Shown: positions 46,819 through 56,278 of the stretch, in pieces
Position numbering within the stretch: the first letter of the stretch is position 1
How the letters are laid out: every line of letters starts with the position of its first letter
Source of the DNA: an uncultured Amylibacter sp.
GTDB taxonomy: Bacteria; Pseudomonadota; Alphaproteobacteria; Rhodobacterales; Rhodobacteraceae
Direction: 5' to 3'
Assembly: GCA_959347425.1 (NCBI GenBank)
Contig: OY365741.1
Location: forward strand, 1-64,000
Length of the DNA: 64,000 nucleotides
The notes under the pieces: model-generated
Told to the model about the DNA's origin: nothing
The model's input: only the letters and a program-made list of their open reading frames with translations
Database searches by the model: none
Program-made: the position numbers and the translations under genes

Positions 46819-47232
46819 TTGTTAGTTATTAGTTATTAGTTGTTAGTTATTAACGATTGGAGGTTGGTTATTAGAAGTTAAGGGCAGAGCTTTTTTGTTT
46901 GCGCCATTTCTTCGAAATGTCGCCCGCCCGCCCACCCCTCCTGCGGAGAGCTGGACGGGCTTTTATTGGCTGGGGTTTGGCTCAGCGTCTTGTATATAGT
47001 CTAAATAAATTTAGGAAATAACTATCGTCTTGAAACCCAAGGGCTTTTGGCATGCCCTCACAACGTGAGGGCTACGCACAAAAGACCACGCTGGTCGGCA
47101 CTCGCGTAGCGATGACGAAGACCCGCAAGGGCTAATCCCACTAATAACTAATAACTAACAACTAATAACTAAAAAACCTCTTTACAATTCACAATTTATC
47201 TCTAATATCTAATCATTAACACCTAACAACTA
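46816..47232. repeat. Repeat island 9 (heptamer-bracketed; M3, short M4, M2)
   Basis: The left array is 46816-46856 and right inverted arrays 47139-47176 and about 47195-47232. M3 is about 46882-46970 with stem CATTTC-ttc-GAAATG (46905-46919), a short M4 about 46990-47035, and M2 about 47040-47133 with stem CCCTCAC-aac-GTGAGGG (47055-47071). It separates aglA from aglK. Confidence 0.8.
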
Positions 47233-47240
47233 GCTCCACC

Positions 47241-48233
47241 ATGTCCATAAACCTCATTAACATCTGCAAATCCTTCGGCAAAACCAAGGTCATCCACAAC
47301 GTCACCCTCACCGTGGAAACGGGCGAATTCGTCGTCTTCGTCGGCCCCTCTGGTTGCGGCAAATCCACGCTTTTGCGGATGATAGCAGGGCTGGAATCCA
47401 TCAGCGAAGGGCAGCTTATGATAGGCGGGCAGGACGTGTCAGACTGGCCGCCCTCAAAACGCGGGATAGCCATGGTTTTCCAATCTTACGCGCTCTACCC
47501 GCACCTAAATGTCTTTGAAAATATGGCGTTCAGCCTGCGTATCGCCAAAATGGACAAAGCCACCATAACCGAAAAAATCCACGCGGCGGCGGATATTTTG
47601 CAACTGACTCCGTACCTGAATCGCCTACCAAAAGGGCTGAGCGGCGGGCAAAGGCAACGGGTTGCCATTGGGCGCGCGATTGTCCGCAATCCGCAGGTGT
47701 TTTTGTTTGACGAGCCGTTGTCCAATCTGGATGCCTCCTTGCGTTCGGATATGCGTGTCGAGCTGTCGGATTTGCATCAAAAACTGGACACAACGATGAT
47801 TTATGTCACGCATGATCAGGTTGAAGCGATGACTCTGGCGAGCCGAATCGTCGTGTTAAACGGCGGGCGGGTAGAGCAAATCGGCACCCCTATGGAGCTG
47901 TATAACACCCCGCAAACGCCTTTTGTCGCTGGGTTTATCGGCTCTCCCAAGATGAATTTTTTCGGTGGTGCGATGGCGCAAACGGCGGGTGGGGATTTGT
48001 GTGGCGTGCGACCAGAGCATTTTAAGATTGCCAAAGGCAAGGGCGCGATTAAGGTGCGCCTAAAGCATTTGGAACTGCTGGGCGCGGATAGTTTGTGTTA
48101 TTTTGAAAACGCCGAATATGGCGATATTTTGGTGCGGCAAGAGGGGCAAGTTGCCCTGACTCGCGGGCAGGATGCGGCGTTGAATTTTAATAAAAAGGAT
48201 TTGCATGTGTTTAAAAACGAGGCACGGGTTTAG
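47241..48233 (+). CDS. aglK: Alpha-glucoside ABC transporter ATP-binding protein (AglK/UgpC type)
   Basis: 330 residues. Walker A GPSGCGKST (35-43), ABC signature LSGGQRQRV, Walker B VFLFDEPLSNLDA, His switch in YVTHDQ, and a C-terminal TOBE-like regulatory domain containing GVRPEH. It would energise the AglF/AglG permease. No Shine-Dalgarno sequence is clear; the start closely follows a heptamer tract. Confidence 0.93.
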   Translation: MSINLINICKSFGKTKVIHNVTLTVETGEFVVFVGPSGCGKSTLLRMIAGLESISEGQLMIGGQDVSDWPPSKRGIAMVFQSYALYPHLNVFENMAFSLRIAKMDKATITEKIHAAADILQLTPYLNRLPKGLSGGQRQRVAIGRAIVRNPQVFLFDEPLSNLDASLRSDMRVELSDLHQKLDTTMIYVTHDQVEAMTLASRIVVLNGGRVEQIGTPMELYNTPQTPFVAGFIGSPKMNFFGGAMAQTAGGDLCGVRPEHFKIAKGKGAIKVRLKHLELLGADSLCYFENAEYGDILVRQEGQVALTRGQDAALNFNKKDLHVFKNEARV

Positions 48234-48321
48234 GTTTTGGTGGGTCGGCATGGTTAATCGTTATTGACATATCGCCCAAAAACCAGCTAAACACGCCAAA
48301 ACCCGCCACAAAAGACCCCCC

Positions 48322-48900
48322 ATGCTCACCCGACTTTACCATTATACCATAGCCTTTGCGAACAAACCCACCGCGATTATCGCCCTTGCTATCATAGCGT
48401 TCGTGGAAAGCTCTGTCTTCCCCATACCGCCCCACGCCTTGCTTATCCCCCTGATAATCGCCGTCCCGCATCGCGCGTTTTTCTTTGCCACTATTACCAC
48501 CATCGCGTCCGTTCTGGGCGGCGCGTTGGGCTATTATATCGGCGCAGAGCTATTCGGCGCAATCGGGCAACCGATACTGGATTTCTACGGCAAAACCGCC
48601 GCTTTCGGCGAATTCCAAACCGAATTCCAAAAACACGGGCATTGGGCGGTTTTATTCGCGGGTATCACGCCGTTTCCCTACAAAGTCATCACCATCACTT
48701 CGGGCGCGGCGGGGTTGCCATTCGGCGTATTTATGATATGGTCGCTCATCGCACGGGGGCTTATTTTCTTTGCCATAGCATCACTTTTGCGTGTTTTCGG
48801 CGAAACCATCCGCGATTTCATTGAAAAACGGCTGGGATGGGTTATAATGGCGTTTTGCGTCGCTCTGGTCGGCGGATTTTATGTGATAAGGTACTTGTAA
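48322..48900 (+). CDS. yqaA: YqaA/DedA-family membrane protein
   Basis: 192 residues with four to five membrane helices. The FVESSVFPIPPHALLIPLI segment and the FAGITPFPYKVITITSGAAG loop are the DedA/SNARE-associated motifs. The family is linked to lipid scrambling and membrane integrity. Two bases separate it from dsbB, a pairing common in Rhodobacterales. Confidence 0.88.
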   Translation: MLTRLYHYTIAFANKPTAIIALAIIAFVESSVFPIPPHALLIPLIIAVPHRAFFFATITTIASVLGGALGYYIGAELFGAIGQPILDFYGKTAAFGEFQTEFQKHGHWAVLFAGITPFPYKVITITSGAAGLPFGVFMIWSLIARGLIFFAIASLLRVFGETIRDFIEKRLGWVIMAFCVALVGGFYVIRYL

Positions 48901-48902
48901 AT

Positions 48903-49379
48903 ATGGATAAAATAAACCCAAAACAACTGATTTTAATGGCAACGCTTGGCTCGGCTTTACTGCTGGGCGGGGCGTTTGTGTTTCAATCGCTGGGCTATCC
49001 GCCGTGTAAGCTGTGTATTTGGCAACGCTGGCCGCATGCAGTGGCAATTGTGCTGGGCGTGGTTATTTTGCTAACTGGATATTATAAAATCGGCGCGATT
49101 ATGGCGGTGTCTTTGGCAACGACTGGCGCGATTGGCGTGTATCATTTCGGGGTTGAGCAAAAATGGTGGGAAGGCCCCAAAAGTTGCTCTGGTGGCATAG
49201 GCGACGGGCAGAGCGCGGCTGATTTACTGGCGCATTTAATGGAGGCACCCGTTATAAAGTGCACTGATATCGTGTGGCAGTTCGGGCTGACTATGGCGGG
49301 CTGGAACGCTGTGTTTAGCTTTGGGCTGGCGTTAATGTGCGTGTGTGCAGTCGTACATCGCAGGAATAATTCACAATAG
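48903..49379 (+). CDS. dsbB: Disulfide bond formation protein DsbB
   Basis: 158 residues, four helices. The quinone-linked pair is C35-K-L-C38 and the second periplasmic pair C95 and C120. It would reoxidise a DsbA-type thiol oxidase. The start is ATG 48903, just after the yqaA stop; a longer frame from 48837 lies inside yqaA and is not needed. Confidence 0.9.
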   Translation: MDKINPKQLILMATLGSALLLGGAFVFQSLGYPPCKLCIWQRWPHAVAIVLGVVILLTGYYKIGAIMAVSLATTGAIGVYHFGVEQKWWEGPKSCSGGIGDGQSAADLLAHLMEAPVIKCTDIVWQFGLTMAGWNAVFSFGLALMCVCAVVHRRNNSQ

Positions 49380-49458
49380 GCGAAAAAAGGCTTTACAGTT
49401 TGCGTTAATATGTGCTAGGCAAGTCTTTGATGTTAATTTTTGCAAAGGAAACCGAACT

Positions 49459-49734
49459 ATGACCCCACTTACTCCCCTATTTATAGGCAATATCGGTCCG
49501 ATGGGCATGCTGGTTATTGCCATAGTCGTGCTGGTTTTATTCGGGCGTGGCAAAATCACTAACCTGATGGGCGAGGTGGGCAAAGGTATCACCGCCTTTC
49601 GTAAGGGTGTGGATGATGGCAAGGCGGAATTGGATGACGCTATGAATGACGCGGGCGACCCTGCCGAGTCCGCCAAGGATGTAACGCCAAAGGATAAGGC
49701 GGGCAAACCGCCCTCTAAAACCGATAAAAGTTAG
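49459..49734 (+). CDS. tatA: Sec-independent translocase protein TatA
   Basis: 91 residues: a single N-terminal helix with the conserved LVLFGRGKI then an amphipathic helix ([17 protein letters not shown]) and a charged tail. It forms the Tat pore with TatBC. The start is ATG 49459 with AAAGGAA upstream; the frame continues 5' without a matching ribosome site. Followed by tatB after 24 bases. Confidence 0.95.
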   Translation: MTPLTPLFIGNIGPMGMLVIAIVVLVLFGRGKITNLMGEVGKGITAFRKGVDDGKAELDDAMNDAGDPAESAKDVTPKDKAGKPPSKTDKS

Positions 49735-49758
49735 TTTAGTCAAGCGAAGGGATAAGGC

Positions 49759-50280
49759 ATGTTGTCTGGTATTGGTTCGCTGGAATTGCTGACGATTGGC
49801 GTTGTTGCGCTGATTTTCATTGGGCCGAAGGACTTGCCCGTGGTGTTTTTACGTGTTGGGCAGTTTGTCGGGCGGATTCGCGGGATGGCACGGGATTTCC
49901 AAACCGCGATGAGCGATGTTGCCAGGCAGAGCGGGCTGGACGATGTCAAAACCTCGCTGGATGGGTTGGGTGATTTGAATAAAATCGGTAAAACCACGCC
50001 CGCAGGTAGCAAAGCCGATACCGCTAAGAATTTTCACAATAAGTATTTGAAACCGTTAGAGGCGGATAAAAAGGGCAAAACGGGGAAAGCCGTTAAGACC
50101 GCCAGTAAGTCCCCCGCTAAACCCGCACTCAAAACCGCGAGCCATGGCGGGGCGCGGACAGTCCCCGCAAAAACCGCCCAGCCCCCCGCCGAATCTTCAC
50201 CATCGGCTAAATCGGCAGCGACCGCACCCAAAAAACCCGCAGTTAAACCCGCAAAACCTGTTAAACAAAAATCCTCATGA
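49759..50280 (+). CDS. tatB: Sec-independent translocase protein TatB
   Basis: 173 residues. The N-terminal helix ends with the TatB GPKDLPVV motif, then an amphipathic helix ([18 protein letters not shown]). The tail is Lys/Ala/Pro-rich and unusually long. Overlaps tatC by 4 bases. Confidence 0.95.
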   Translation: MLSGIGSLELLTIGVVALIFIGPKDLPVVFLRVGQFVGRIRGMARDFQTAMSDVARQSGLDDVKTSLDGLGDLNKIGKTTPAGSKADTAKNFHNKYLKPLEADKKGKTGKAVKTASKSPAKPALKTASHGGARTVPAKTAQPPAESSPSAKSAATAPKKPAVKPAKPVKQKSS

Positions 50281-51167
50281 CCGATGCACCCGAACACGAT
50301 AGCGAAGATGAAACCCGCCCAGACGGTGGGCTTGGCGGTATCGCCCTGCCGTTAATCGAGCATTTGGCAGAGCTGCGCAACCGCCTGATTTATTCCATCA
50401 TCGCCCTTATAACAGGCATTTTAATCTGTTTTCCTTTCGCCGATTCCATGCTGGATTTCCTATTCAAACCCATCGCCGAAATCCTGCAAGCCAACGGGCA
50501 AGAGGCGCAATTAATCTTCACCGCTCCGCAGGAAAAATTCTTTGTCCTGTTTAGAATCGCTATGTTAGCGGGGTTGGCCGTATCCTTTCCCGTGATTTCC
50601 TTCCAAATGTGGCGGTTCGTCGCCCCGGGGCTTTATAAAAACGAGAAACAGGCGTTTTTGCCGTTTATCATAGGCTCGCCCGCGTTGTTTTTAATGGGTG
50701 CCAGCTTTGCCCATTTTGTCGTCACCCCCTTGGCGATGAATTTCTTCATAGGGTTCAGCGATGTTTTACCCAAATTAACCGAGATTTTGGCGAATGCGGG
50801 TGGTGGTTCTGGGGGTGATACGCCCGCCCCCAGCGATAAAATCCAGACGGTATTTTTGGGGTCGGTGCGCGAAAGCCTCTCCCTGACCTTAAAGTTTATA
50901 TTCGCCTTTGGGTTGTGCTTTCAATTACCCGTTTTGCTGTCCTTATTGGGGATGGCGGGGATAGTCGACGCGGCGATGTTACGCAAGGGGCGCAAGTACG
51001 CGATTGTCGGGATATTAGTGCTGGCGGCCGTTGCCACACCGCCCGATGTGGTGACCCAATTGATATTATTCAGCGTGGTTTATGCGTTATATGAGGTGTC
51101 CATTTTCCTCGTAATACTGGTGCAAAAACGCCAACGCGACCGTAGGGAGCAGGAGGAGGAATCATGA
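50277..51167 (+). CDS. tatC: Sec-independent translocase protein TatC
   Basis: 296 residues with six membrane helices. The N-terminal [16 protein letters not shown] and the [16 protein letters not shown] loop are TatC signatures that recognise the twin-arginine signal. It overlaps tatB and the DUF815 gene, so the four genes are one unit. A glycine/serine-rich loop ([13 protein letters not shown]) follows the third helix. Confidence 0.96.
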   Translation: MTDAPEHDSEDETRPDGGLGGIALPLIEHLAELRNRLIYSIIALITGILICFPFADSMLDFLFKPIAEILQANGQEAQLIFTAPQEKFFVLFRIAMLAGLAVSFPVISFQMWRFVAPGLYKNEKQAFLPFIIGSPALFLMGASFAHFVVTPLAMNFFIGFSDVLPKLTEILANAGGGSGGDTPAPSDKIQTVFLGSVRESLSLTLKFIFAFGLCFQLPVLLSLLGMAGIVDAAMLRKGRKYAIVGILVLAAVATPPDVVTQLILFSVVYALYEVSIFLVILVQKRQRDRREQEEES

Positions 51168-52003
51168 CCTCTCATAAAATCTTTACCCGTATAGCGGAGG
51201 CTTTGGAGCGGCTGGCCCCCCCCGATAAAATTGATTTACCTGATTTATCCGCACATTCGGTTTATCTGTGGCAAGCCGATAAACACCGATTGCAACCTGT
51301 GGAAAATCCCCATTGTGTGCCGTTGGATTTGCTGGTTGGGATAGCCAGCCCGCGTGATATTCTCCGCCAAAATACCGAGCAATTTGCCCGTGCAATGCCC
51401 GCCAATAACGCCCTGCTTTGGGGGGCGAGGGGAATGGGCAAATCTTCGCTCATAAAAGCGGTGCATGCCGATGTTGGGCAGGGGTTAAAGCTGATTGAAA
51501 TCCAACGTGAAGAGCTGCATTCCATCGCCGCTTTGCAGGAATTATTGCGGGTCAATCCCGCACGGTTTATCCTATTTTGCGATGATTTAAGCTTTGAGCA
51601 TGACGATGCCGCCTATAAATCATTAAAGGCGGTTTTGGATGGTGGAGTTCGCGGCCGCCCCGATAATGTGGTGTTTTACGCGACTTCCAATCGGCGGCAT
51701 TTGATGGCGCGTGATATGATTGAAAATGAGAGTGGCACGGCGATTAACGCAGGTGAAACGGTGGAGGAAAAGGTGTCTTTGTCCGATAGATTCGGGTTGT
51801 GGCTGGGTTTTTATCCCTGCGATCAAGACCAGTATTTGGCGATGGTGCGCGGGTATTGTGATAGGTTTGGCTTGGCGATTGATGATGATGCGTTGCGGCG
51901 GGGCGCGATAGAGTGGCAGCAGACTCGCGGGGCGCGGTCGGGGCGTGTGGCGTGGCAATATGTGGTGGATTTGGCGGGGCGAATGGGGGTAGTGATTGGT
52001 TAA
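51164..52003 (+). CDS. DUF815 ATPase
   Basis: 279 residues of the DUF815 AAA-like family. Walker A is GARGMGKSS (about residues 86-94) and Walker B LFCDDLSFE. The family role is unknown. It is translationally coupled to tatC (ATGA overlap), an arrangement common in Rhodobacterales, and converges on aglG with only 3 bases between the stops. Confidence 0.92.
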   Translation: MTSHKIFTRIAEALERLAPPDKIDLPDLSAHSVYLWQADKHRLQPVENPHCVPLDLLVGIASPRDILRQNTEQFARAMPANNALLWGARGMGKSSLIKAVHADVGQGLKLIEIQREELHSIAALQELLRVNPARFILFCDDLSFEHDDAAYKSLKAVLDGGVRGRPDNVVFYATSNRRHLMARDMIENESGTAINAGETVEEKVSLSDRFGLWLGFYPCDQDQYLAMVRGYCDRFGLAIDDDALRRGAIEWQQTRGARSGRVAWQYVVDLAGRMGVVIG

Positions 52004-52006
52004 TCA

Positions 52007-53230
52007 TCATCCCTTCACACTGCCCGCCAATAACCCACGCACAAAATACCTCTGCAAAGATAAAAACACCACCAACGGCACGACCATAGAAATAAAGGCA
52101 CTGGCGTTTAATCGTTCCAATTCGCTCTTAAAAGTGCCAATCTGTTTTTGAATAACAATCGGCAAAACCAAATCATTGGATGGCCCCAAAATTAACGCCA
52201 CCAATAAATCATTCCACACCCATAAAAACTGAAAAATACCGAACGAAGCCAAGGCGGGCATAGACAACGGCACGACTATTTTCATAAATATCTGCAAATG
52301 GGACGCACCGTCCAAAGCCGCCGATTCCAGTAATTCTCGCGGTATATTCATAATGTAATTCCGCAATAAATAAATAGCCAAAGGCAACCCGAACGCGGTA
52401 TGGGCAAACCACAGACCAGCGAAATTCTTTGCATCCACCTGACACCCCTGCCCCGTACAGCCCAAGGCTATATTTAACGCAGTCGCCCAGCCCGCCAAAT
52501 CCGCATAAAGCGATAAAACGGGAATAAACGCCAGTTGCAACGGCACAACCATCAACGCCATAGTCATCGCGAACAGCATATCGCGCCCGACAAACCGCAT
52601 CCAGCAAAACGCATAGGCGGCAAAGGCGGCTATGAAAATAGGGACAATAGTCGCGGGGACGGTGACTATAAACGAATTCACCAGCGCGGCGGGGATTTTC
52701 TCATCCATAAAGGCGCGGGCATAATTGCGCAGCCCGAAAATCGGTGGGTGATTGATGACGATACCGATGGTTTTGCCTGATTTTTCATAAGGCTCATCAA
52801 ACACCCAAAGGTAGTCACCATTCGCCTCTATGCTGAACTGCCCGTCCCGAATGGTTATGCTTTCACCTATGCTGGCCTCACGCGGGTTATTGGCGGATTT
52901 GCCGAAGGCGACAACCTGCCCCCGCAATTCCAAGGGCGGAGGCTCGTTATGATTAAGGGCAAAGGAGCGGTTGGCATCGTTACGCTCTTTGATTAAATTC
53001 CCGCGAATAATATATTGCCCGTTTTCAAATACGGCCGCATCACCGCCGAGCGTCTGGATACTATAGCCAATATCATTGCTGATAACACTGCGCCAAAACC
53101 CGATTTCATTGGCGTGTTTGGTGTCGCGCAAACTGGTTAATAACAGCCCGATAAACGGCACAACCCAGATTGCTAGAATGATGGCAAGGACTATGTTTGA
53201 CAGGATTTTACGGGGTTTTATACGCGTCAT
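52007..53230 (-). CDS. aglG: Alpha-glucoside ABC transporter permease AglG
   Basis: 407 residues, MalG-type permease. The first helix (ILAIWVVPFIGLLLTSL) is followed by an AglG-specific periplasmic insertion (about residues 40-140), then five further helices with the cytoplasmic EAA loop (ELLESAALDGASHLQIFMKIVVPL). The start is ATG 53230, sharing a base with the aglF stop (TGATG); the longer frame to 53257 overlaps aglF. Confidence 0.92.
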   Translation of the reverse strand: MTRIKPRKILSNIVLAIILAIWVVPFIGLLLTSLRDTKHANEIGFWRSVISNDIGYSIQTLGGDAAVFENGQYIIRGNLIKERNDANRSFALNHNEPPPLELRGQVVAFGKSANNPREASIGESITIRDGQFSIEANGDYLWVFDEPYEKSGKTIGIVINHPPIFGLRNYARAFMDEKIPAALVNSFIVTVPATIVPIFIAAFAAYAFCWMRFVGRDMLFAMTMALMVVPLQLAFIPVLSLYADLAGWATALNIALGCTGQGCQVDAKNFAGLWFAHTAFGLPLAIYLLRNYIMNIPRELLESAALDGASHLQIFMKIVVPLSMPALASFGIFQFLWVWNDLLVALILGPSNDLVLPIVIQKQIGTFKSELERLNASAFISMVVPLVVFLSLQRYFVRGLLAGSVKG

Positions 53231-54420
53231 CACGCCGCCCCCCGTTTCACCCGCCATAGGTTAAACACCATCACAGGCAGGATTGTCAGCATTAAAATTA
53301 TCGCCACGGCGGCGGCGATTTCTTCTTCGCGTTGGGCGGTGCGAGTTTGCTCCATCAGGGTTGCCAGCAGTAATTTATCCGATTTATTCGCACTTAATGC
53401 GTAGGGGATGTCGAAGACCTTTAGCACCAAAATTATCAGGGTTGTCCATACGACCAAAACCGTGCCATAGACTTGCGGTAGGGTTATTTTGAAGAATATC
53501 TGCCATTCGGTGCCACCGTCTATCCGTGCTGCTTCCAGCGTTTCTGTGGGGACAGAGCGCAAGGACGCGCTGAATATCACCATGGCAAACCCCGTTTGTA
53601 TCCATATTAATATAACCATCATGAAAAAATTGCCCCAGAATTGCATTTCATACCAGAACCGAGGCTCTACCCCAAACGGCGATAAAATCGCGTTTAGAAA
53701 CCCGATTTGATAGCCGCCCGCCCCGCCTGCCGCGTATATGTTGCGCCAAATCACCGCCGCCCCGACAAAAGAAATCGCCAGTGGCACGAAAATCAGGGAT
53801 TTAGCGAATGCGCCCCAGCGTACCGTGTCGGCCAATACCGCGATGGTCATGCCAAAGACTATGCAAGCGGTTGGCACGACTAACAGCCAGAGCATTGAGT
53901 TGCGGATGGCCAGCCAGAAATCCATGGAGGCGAAGAGGAAACGGTAATTATCCAGCCCGACCCAGCCTTTTTCGGTGATGTTTTGTCCAAGTTCGTTTAG
54001 CACGGGTGCGCCCTCGATTAGCACGGGGATGTCATTGAATAACGACAGGGTGAGTGTGGCGAAGGCGGGGTAAATCAGGAATACCGATAGCAACGCGATG
54101 GTTGGGCCAAGGAATATCCAAGGTTGCAGGGATTCGTTTATGGCAATGCCTTTGGTCGAAGTGCCGGTGATTTTGCGCGATAGCCAGTCGGCGAATCCGT
54201 AGTAAAATAGGCAGAGCATGACGGCTATCGCAACCGCGCGTAGAGCAAAACTGATTTTGATAATGGCGGGGTCGCTTATCGGCAGGATAAGCCGTAATAA
54301 ATCCGTCAGGTAGGAGGTTATGGCGAACAAACTCCCGCCCAATATGGGCAGAATGATGGTGATGCAAAGCGCTATGAGTGCCAGCCGTGTGGCTTTTTGC
54401 CAGAAGGGGATGTGGGTCAT
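53230..54420 (-). CDS. aglF: Alpha-glucoside ABC transporter permease AglF
   Basis: 396 residues, MalF-type permease with about eight helices and the EAA loop (ETLEAARIDGGTEWQIFFKI). Forms the pore with AglG. A repeat island of about 225 bases lies between aglE and aglF, so they may be expressed at different levels. Confidence 0.92.
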   Translation of the reverse strand: MTHIPFWQKATRLALIALCITIILPILGGSLFAITSYLTDLLRLILPISDPAIIKISFALRAVAIAVMLCLFYYGFADWLSRKITGTSTKGIAINESLQPWIFLGPTIALLSVFLIYPAFATLTLSLFNDIPVLIEGAPVLNELGQNITEKGWVGLDNYRFLFASMDFWLAIRNSMLWLLVVPTACIVFGMTIAVLADTVRWGAFAKSLIFVPLAISFVGAAVIWRNIYAAGGAGGYQIGFLNAILSPFGVEPRFWYEMQFWGNFFMMVILIWIQTGFAMVIFSASLRSVPTETLEAARIDGGTEWQIFFKITLPQVYGTVLVVWTTLIILVLKVFDIPYALSANKSDKLLLATLMEQTRTAQREEEIAAAVAIILMLTILPVMVFNLWRVKRGAA

Positions 54421-54439
54421 TATGGTTTGTGGTTAAGGT

Positions 54440-54664
54440 TATTAGGGATTTTGGGTTTGTTATGAGGATTTGGGGATAGAGGTTTTTTGTTGCCCGCCCG
54501 CCCACCCCTCTGCGAGGCTTGGGCGAGCGGATTTTTGTGGCTATGGTTTGGCTCAGCGTCTTGTATATAGTCTAAATAAATCTAGAGCAAACCTAGCGTC
54601 TTGCACATCGGGCTTTTGGCATGCCCCTGCTCACAGAGCAGGGGCTACGCACAAAAACCCCCGC
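54440..54664. repeat. Repeat island 10 between aglF and aglE (M3, short M4, M2)
   Basis: M3 is about 54470-54545, a short M4 about 54553-54600, and M2 about 54607-54660 with stem CCCCTGCTC-aca-GAGCAGGGG (54624-54644). Flanking heptamer arrays are absent or degraded. It may act as a processing or attenuation site after the binding-protein gene. Confidence 0.7.
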
Positions 54665-54668
54665 CCTA

Positions 54669-56003
54669 TTACTTAATCGCATCCCACGCAGATTGGATAT
54701 TATCGGCGGTCGTGTCGGTGTCCTGCCCTTGGGTAAAGGCGGTGATTTCACGCCAAAACGCCCCCGCGCCAATCGCCCCAGGCATCAAATCCGACGCATC
54801 AAACCGAAAACTATCGGCCTTCGTCAAAATATCACCCTGCTTGCGCAACGCATCGTTAGCATAGGCAGCCGTATCCACACCCTTATGGGCGGTCAAAAAC
54901 CCAGATTGAGACATCCAGATTTCATGCGCTATCGGCTGTTTCAAATACTCAAACAACGCCCGCGTGGCAGGTGAATCCTTGGTCATAGCCCACAGAGTCC
55001 CCGCCCCCAAAACTGGATTGCCTAAATTCGCATCAGCAAAAGGTGGCAGATAGAAAAAATCAGCCTCCCCCGCGGCGACTTCCGCGCCTTTATTGGGGAA
55101 AAACGATGGGATAAACGACGCTTGGCGATGCATATAACATTGCGGAGGCGTGGTGAAAAGCCCCTTTGGGCTGTCCCCGAAAAACGTGCTTGCCACAGAC
55201 GCAGACCCGCCCGCCACATAAGCATCATTCTTGGCGATTGACCCGAATATATCCATCGCGTTTTTCACCTCTGGGCTGTTGAATGGCAAATCATTCGTCA
55301 CCCAACGATCATACGTTTCGGGCGTTTGGGTGCGTAACATAATGTCTTCCATCCAATCCGTGGCTGTCCAACCTGTCGCGCCCCCGCTCTCAATCCCAAT
55401 ACACCAAGGCGATCCGCCGTCCGCCACGATTTTATCGGATAGCGCGATCATCTGTTCCATAGTCGTTGGCACGGTATAACCCGCATCCTCAAAAACCTCT
55501 GGTTTATACCAAACCAGCGATTTCACATCCATCTTATAGGCGAAGGCGAAAAACTGCTTTTTGCCCGTTTCATCGGCGTAAGTGCCAAGATCTACCCAAG
55601 ACTGCCCCGCGCCGTAATTCGTGGTCATCCAGTCGGCAACCTGCTGTCCCAAAGGCACCAGCCCGCCCTCTGCCGCCAAATCAGCGGCCAAGCCTGGTTG
55701 GGGGAAAACCGCTATGTTCGGGGCCGAACCCGCGCGAATATCGGTGACGATAAGCTGTTCAAATTCGCCAGAGCCCGAATGATTGACGGTCGCGCCCGTC
55801 GCCTCTTCAAAGCAATCCAACACGGAATTGACGAGTTTTTCATCCTGTCCCTCCCAAGGGCTGGATATAGTGATGGTTTCACCAGCGAAATTGCCAAGGC
55901 TGGATAACGCGGCTGGGTCGCATTTGCCATGCCCGCCAGCAAAGGCCGCGGTAGTGGTAAGGGTTGCGATGGCAATCATCGCGGTTTGTTTTGTAATGTT
56001 CAT
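54669..56003 (-). CDS. aglE: Alpha-glucoside-binding protein AglE
   Basis: 444 residues. The N-terminal signal peptide (MIAIATLTTTAAFAGGHG) exports it to the periplasm. The body matches extracellular family-1 sugar-binding proteins, with TISSPWEGQDEKLVNSVLD and ATGWTATDWMEDIML. It binds alpha-glucosides for AglFG. The ribosome site AAAAGGAG is strong and the promoter upstream is near consensus. Confidence 0.92.
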   Translation of the reverse strand: MNITKQTAMIAIATLTTTAAFAGGHGKCDPAALSSLGNFAGETITISSPWEGQDEKLVNSVLDCFEEATGATVNHSGSGEFEQLIVTDIRAGSAPNIAVFPQPGLAADLAAEGGLVPLGQQVADWMTTNYGAGQSWVDLGTYADETGKKQFFAFAYKMDVKSLVWYKPEVFEDAGYTVPTTMEQMIALSDKIVADGGSPWCIGIESGGATGWTATDWMEDIMLRTQTPETYDRWVTNDLPFNSPEVKNAMDIFGSIAKNDAYVAGGSASVASTFFGDSPKGLFTTPPQCYMHRQASFIPSFFPNKGAEVAAGEADFFYLPPFADANLGNPVLGAGTLWAMTKDSPATRALFEYLKQPIAHEIWMSQSGFLTAHKGVDTAAYANDALRKQGDILTKADSFRFDASDLMPGAIGAGAFWREITAFTQGQDTDTTADNIQSAWDAIK

Positions 56004-56065
56004 TTTGGGTCTCCTTTTAATATGAACGGCGGGGGTTTATACCCTGCCTTTTTACTTGTGAGTTC

Positions 56066-56094
56066 ATAAAAGGGGAATTTGTGGGGTTTGTCAA
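56066..56094 (-). promoter_or_regulatory. Promoter of aglE
   Basis: On the minus strand TTGACA (56094-56089), a 17-base spacer and TTTTAT (56071-56066), a near-consensus sigma70 promoter 63 bases from the aglE ATG. I see no clear operator. No regulator gene such as LacI or AglR lies in the window. Confidence 0.7.
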
Positions 56095-56230
56095 GGGCAA
56101 TTATGAATTATTTTTGTAAATTATTTTATCGGGCGCGATTGTCCCAAGATGATTGATTATTAAAATAATGATGAATTCTGCTTGAAACCTTTCGGTTTAT
56201 TTTGTAAGATTAAGGTAAAACACGCTATTG

Positions 56231-56260
56231 CACCCTTCACCCTTCACCCTTCACCCTTGA
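56231..56260. repeat. CACCCTT heptamer tract before bglA
   Basis: Four tandem copies of CACCCTT just upstream of the GH1 start. It has the same period as the other arrays but a different sequence, and no purine-rich ribosome site follows it before the ATG at 56279. Confidence 0.8.
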
Positions 56261-56278
56261 AAATTAAGCATAAAAACA

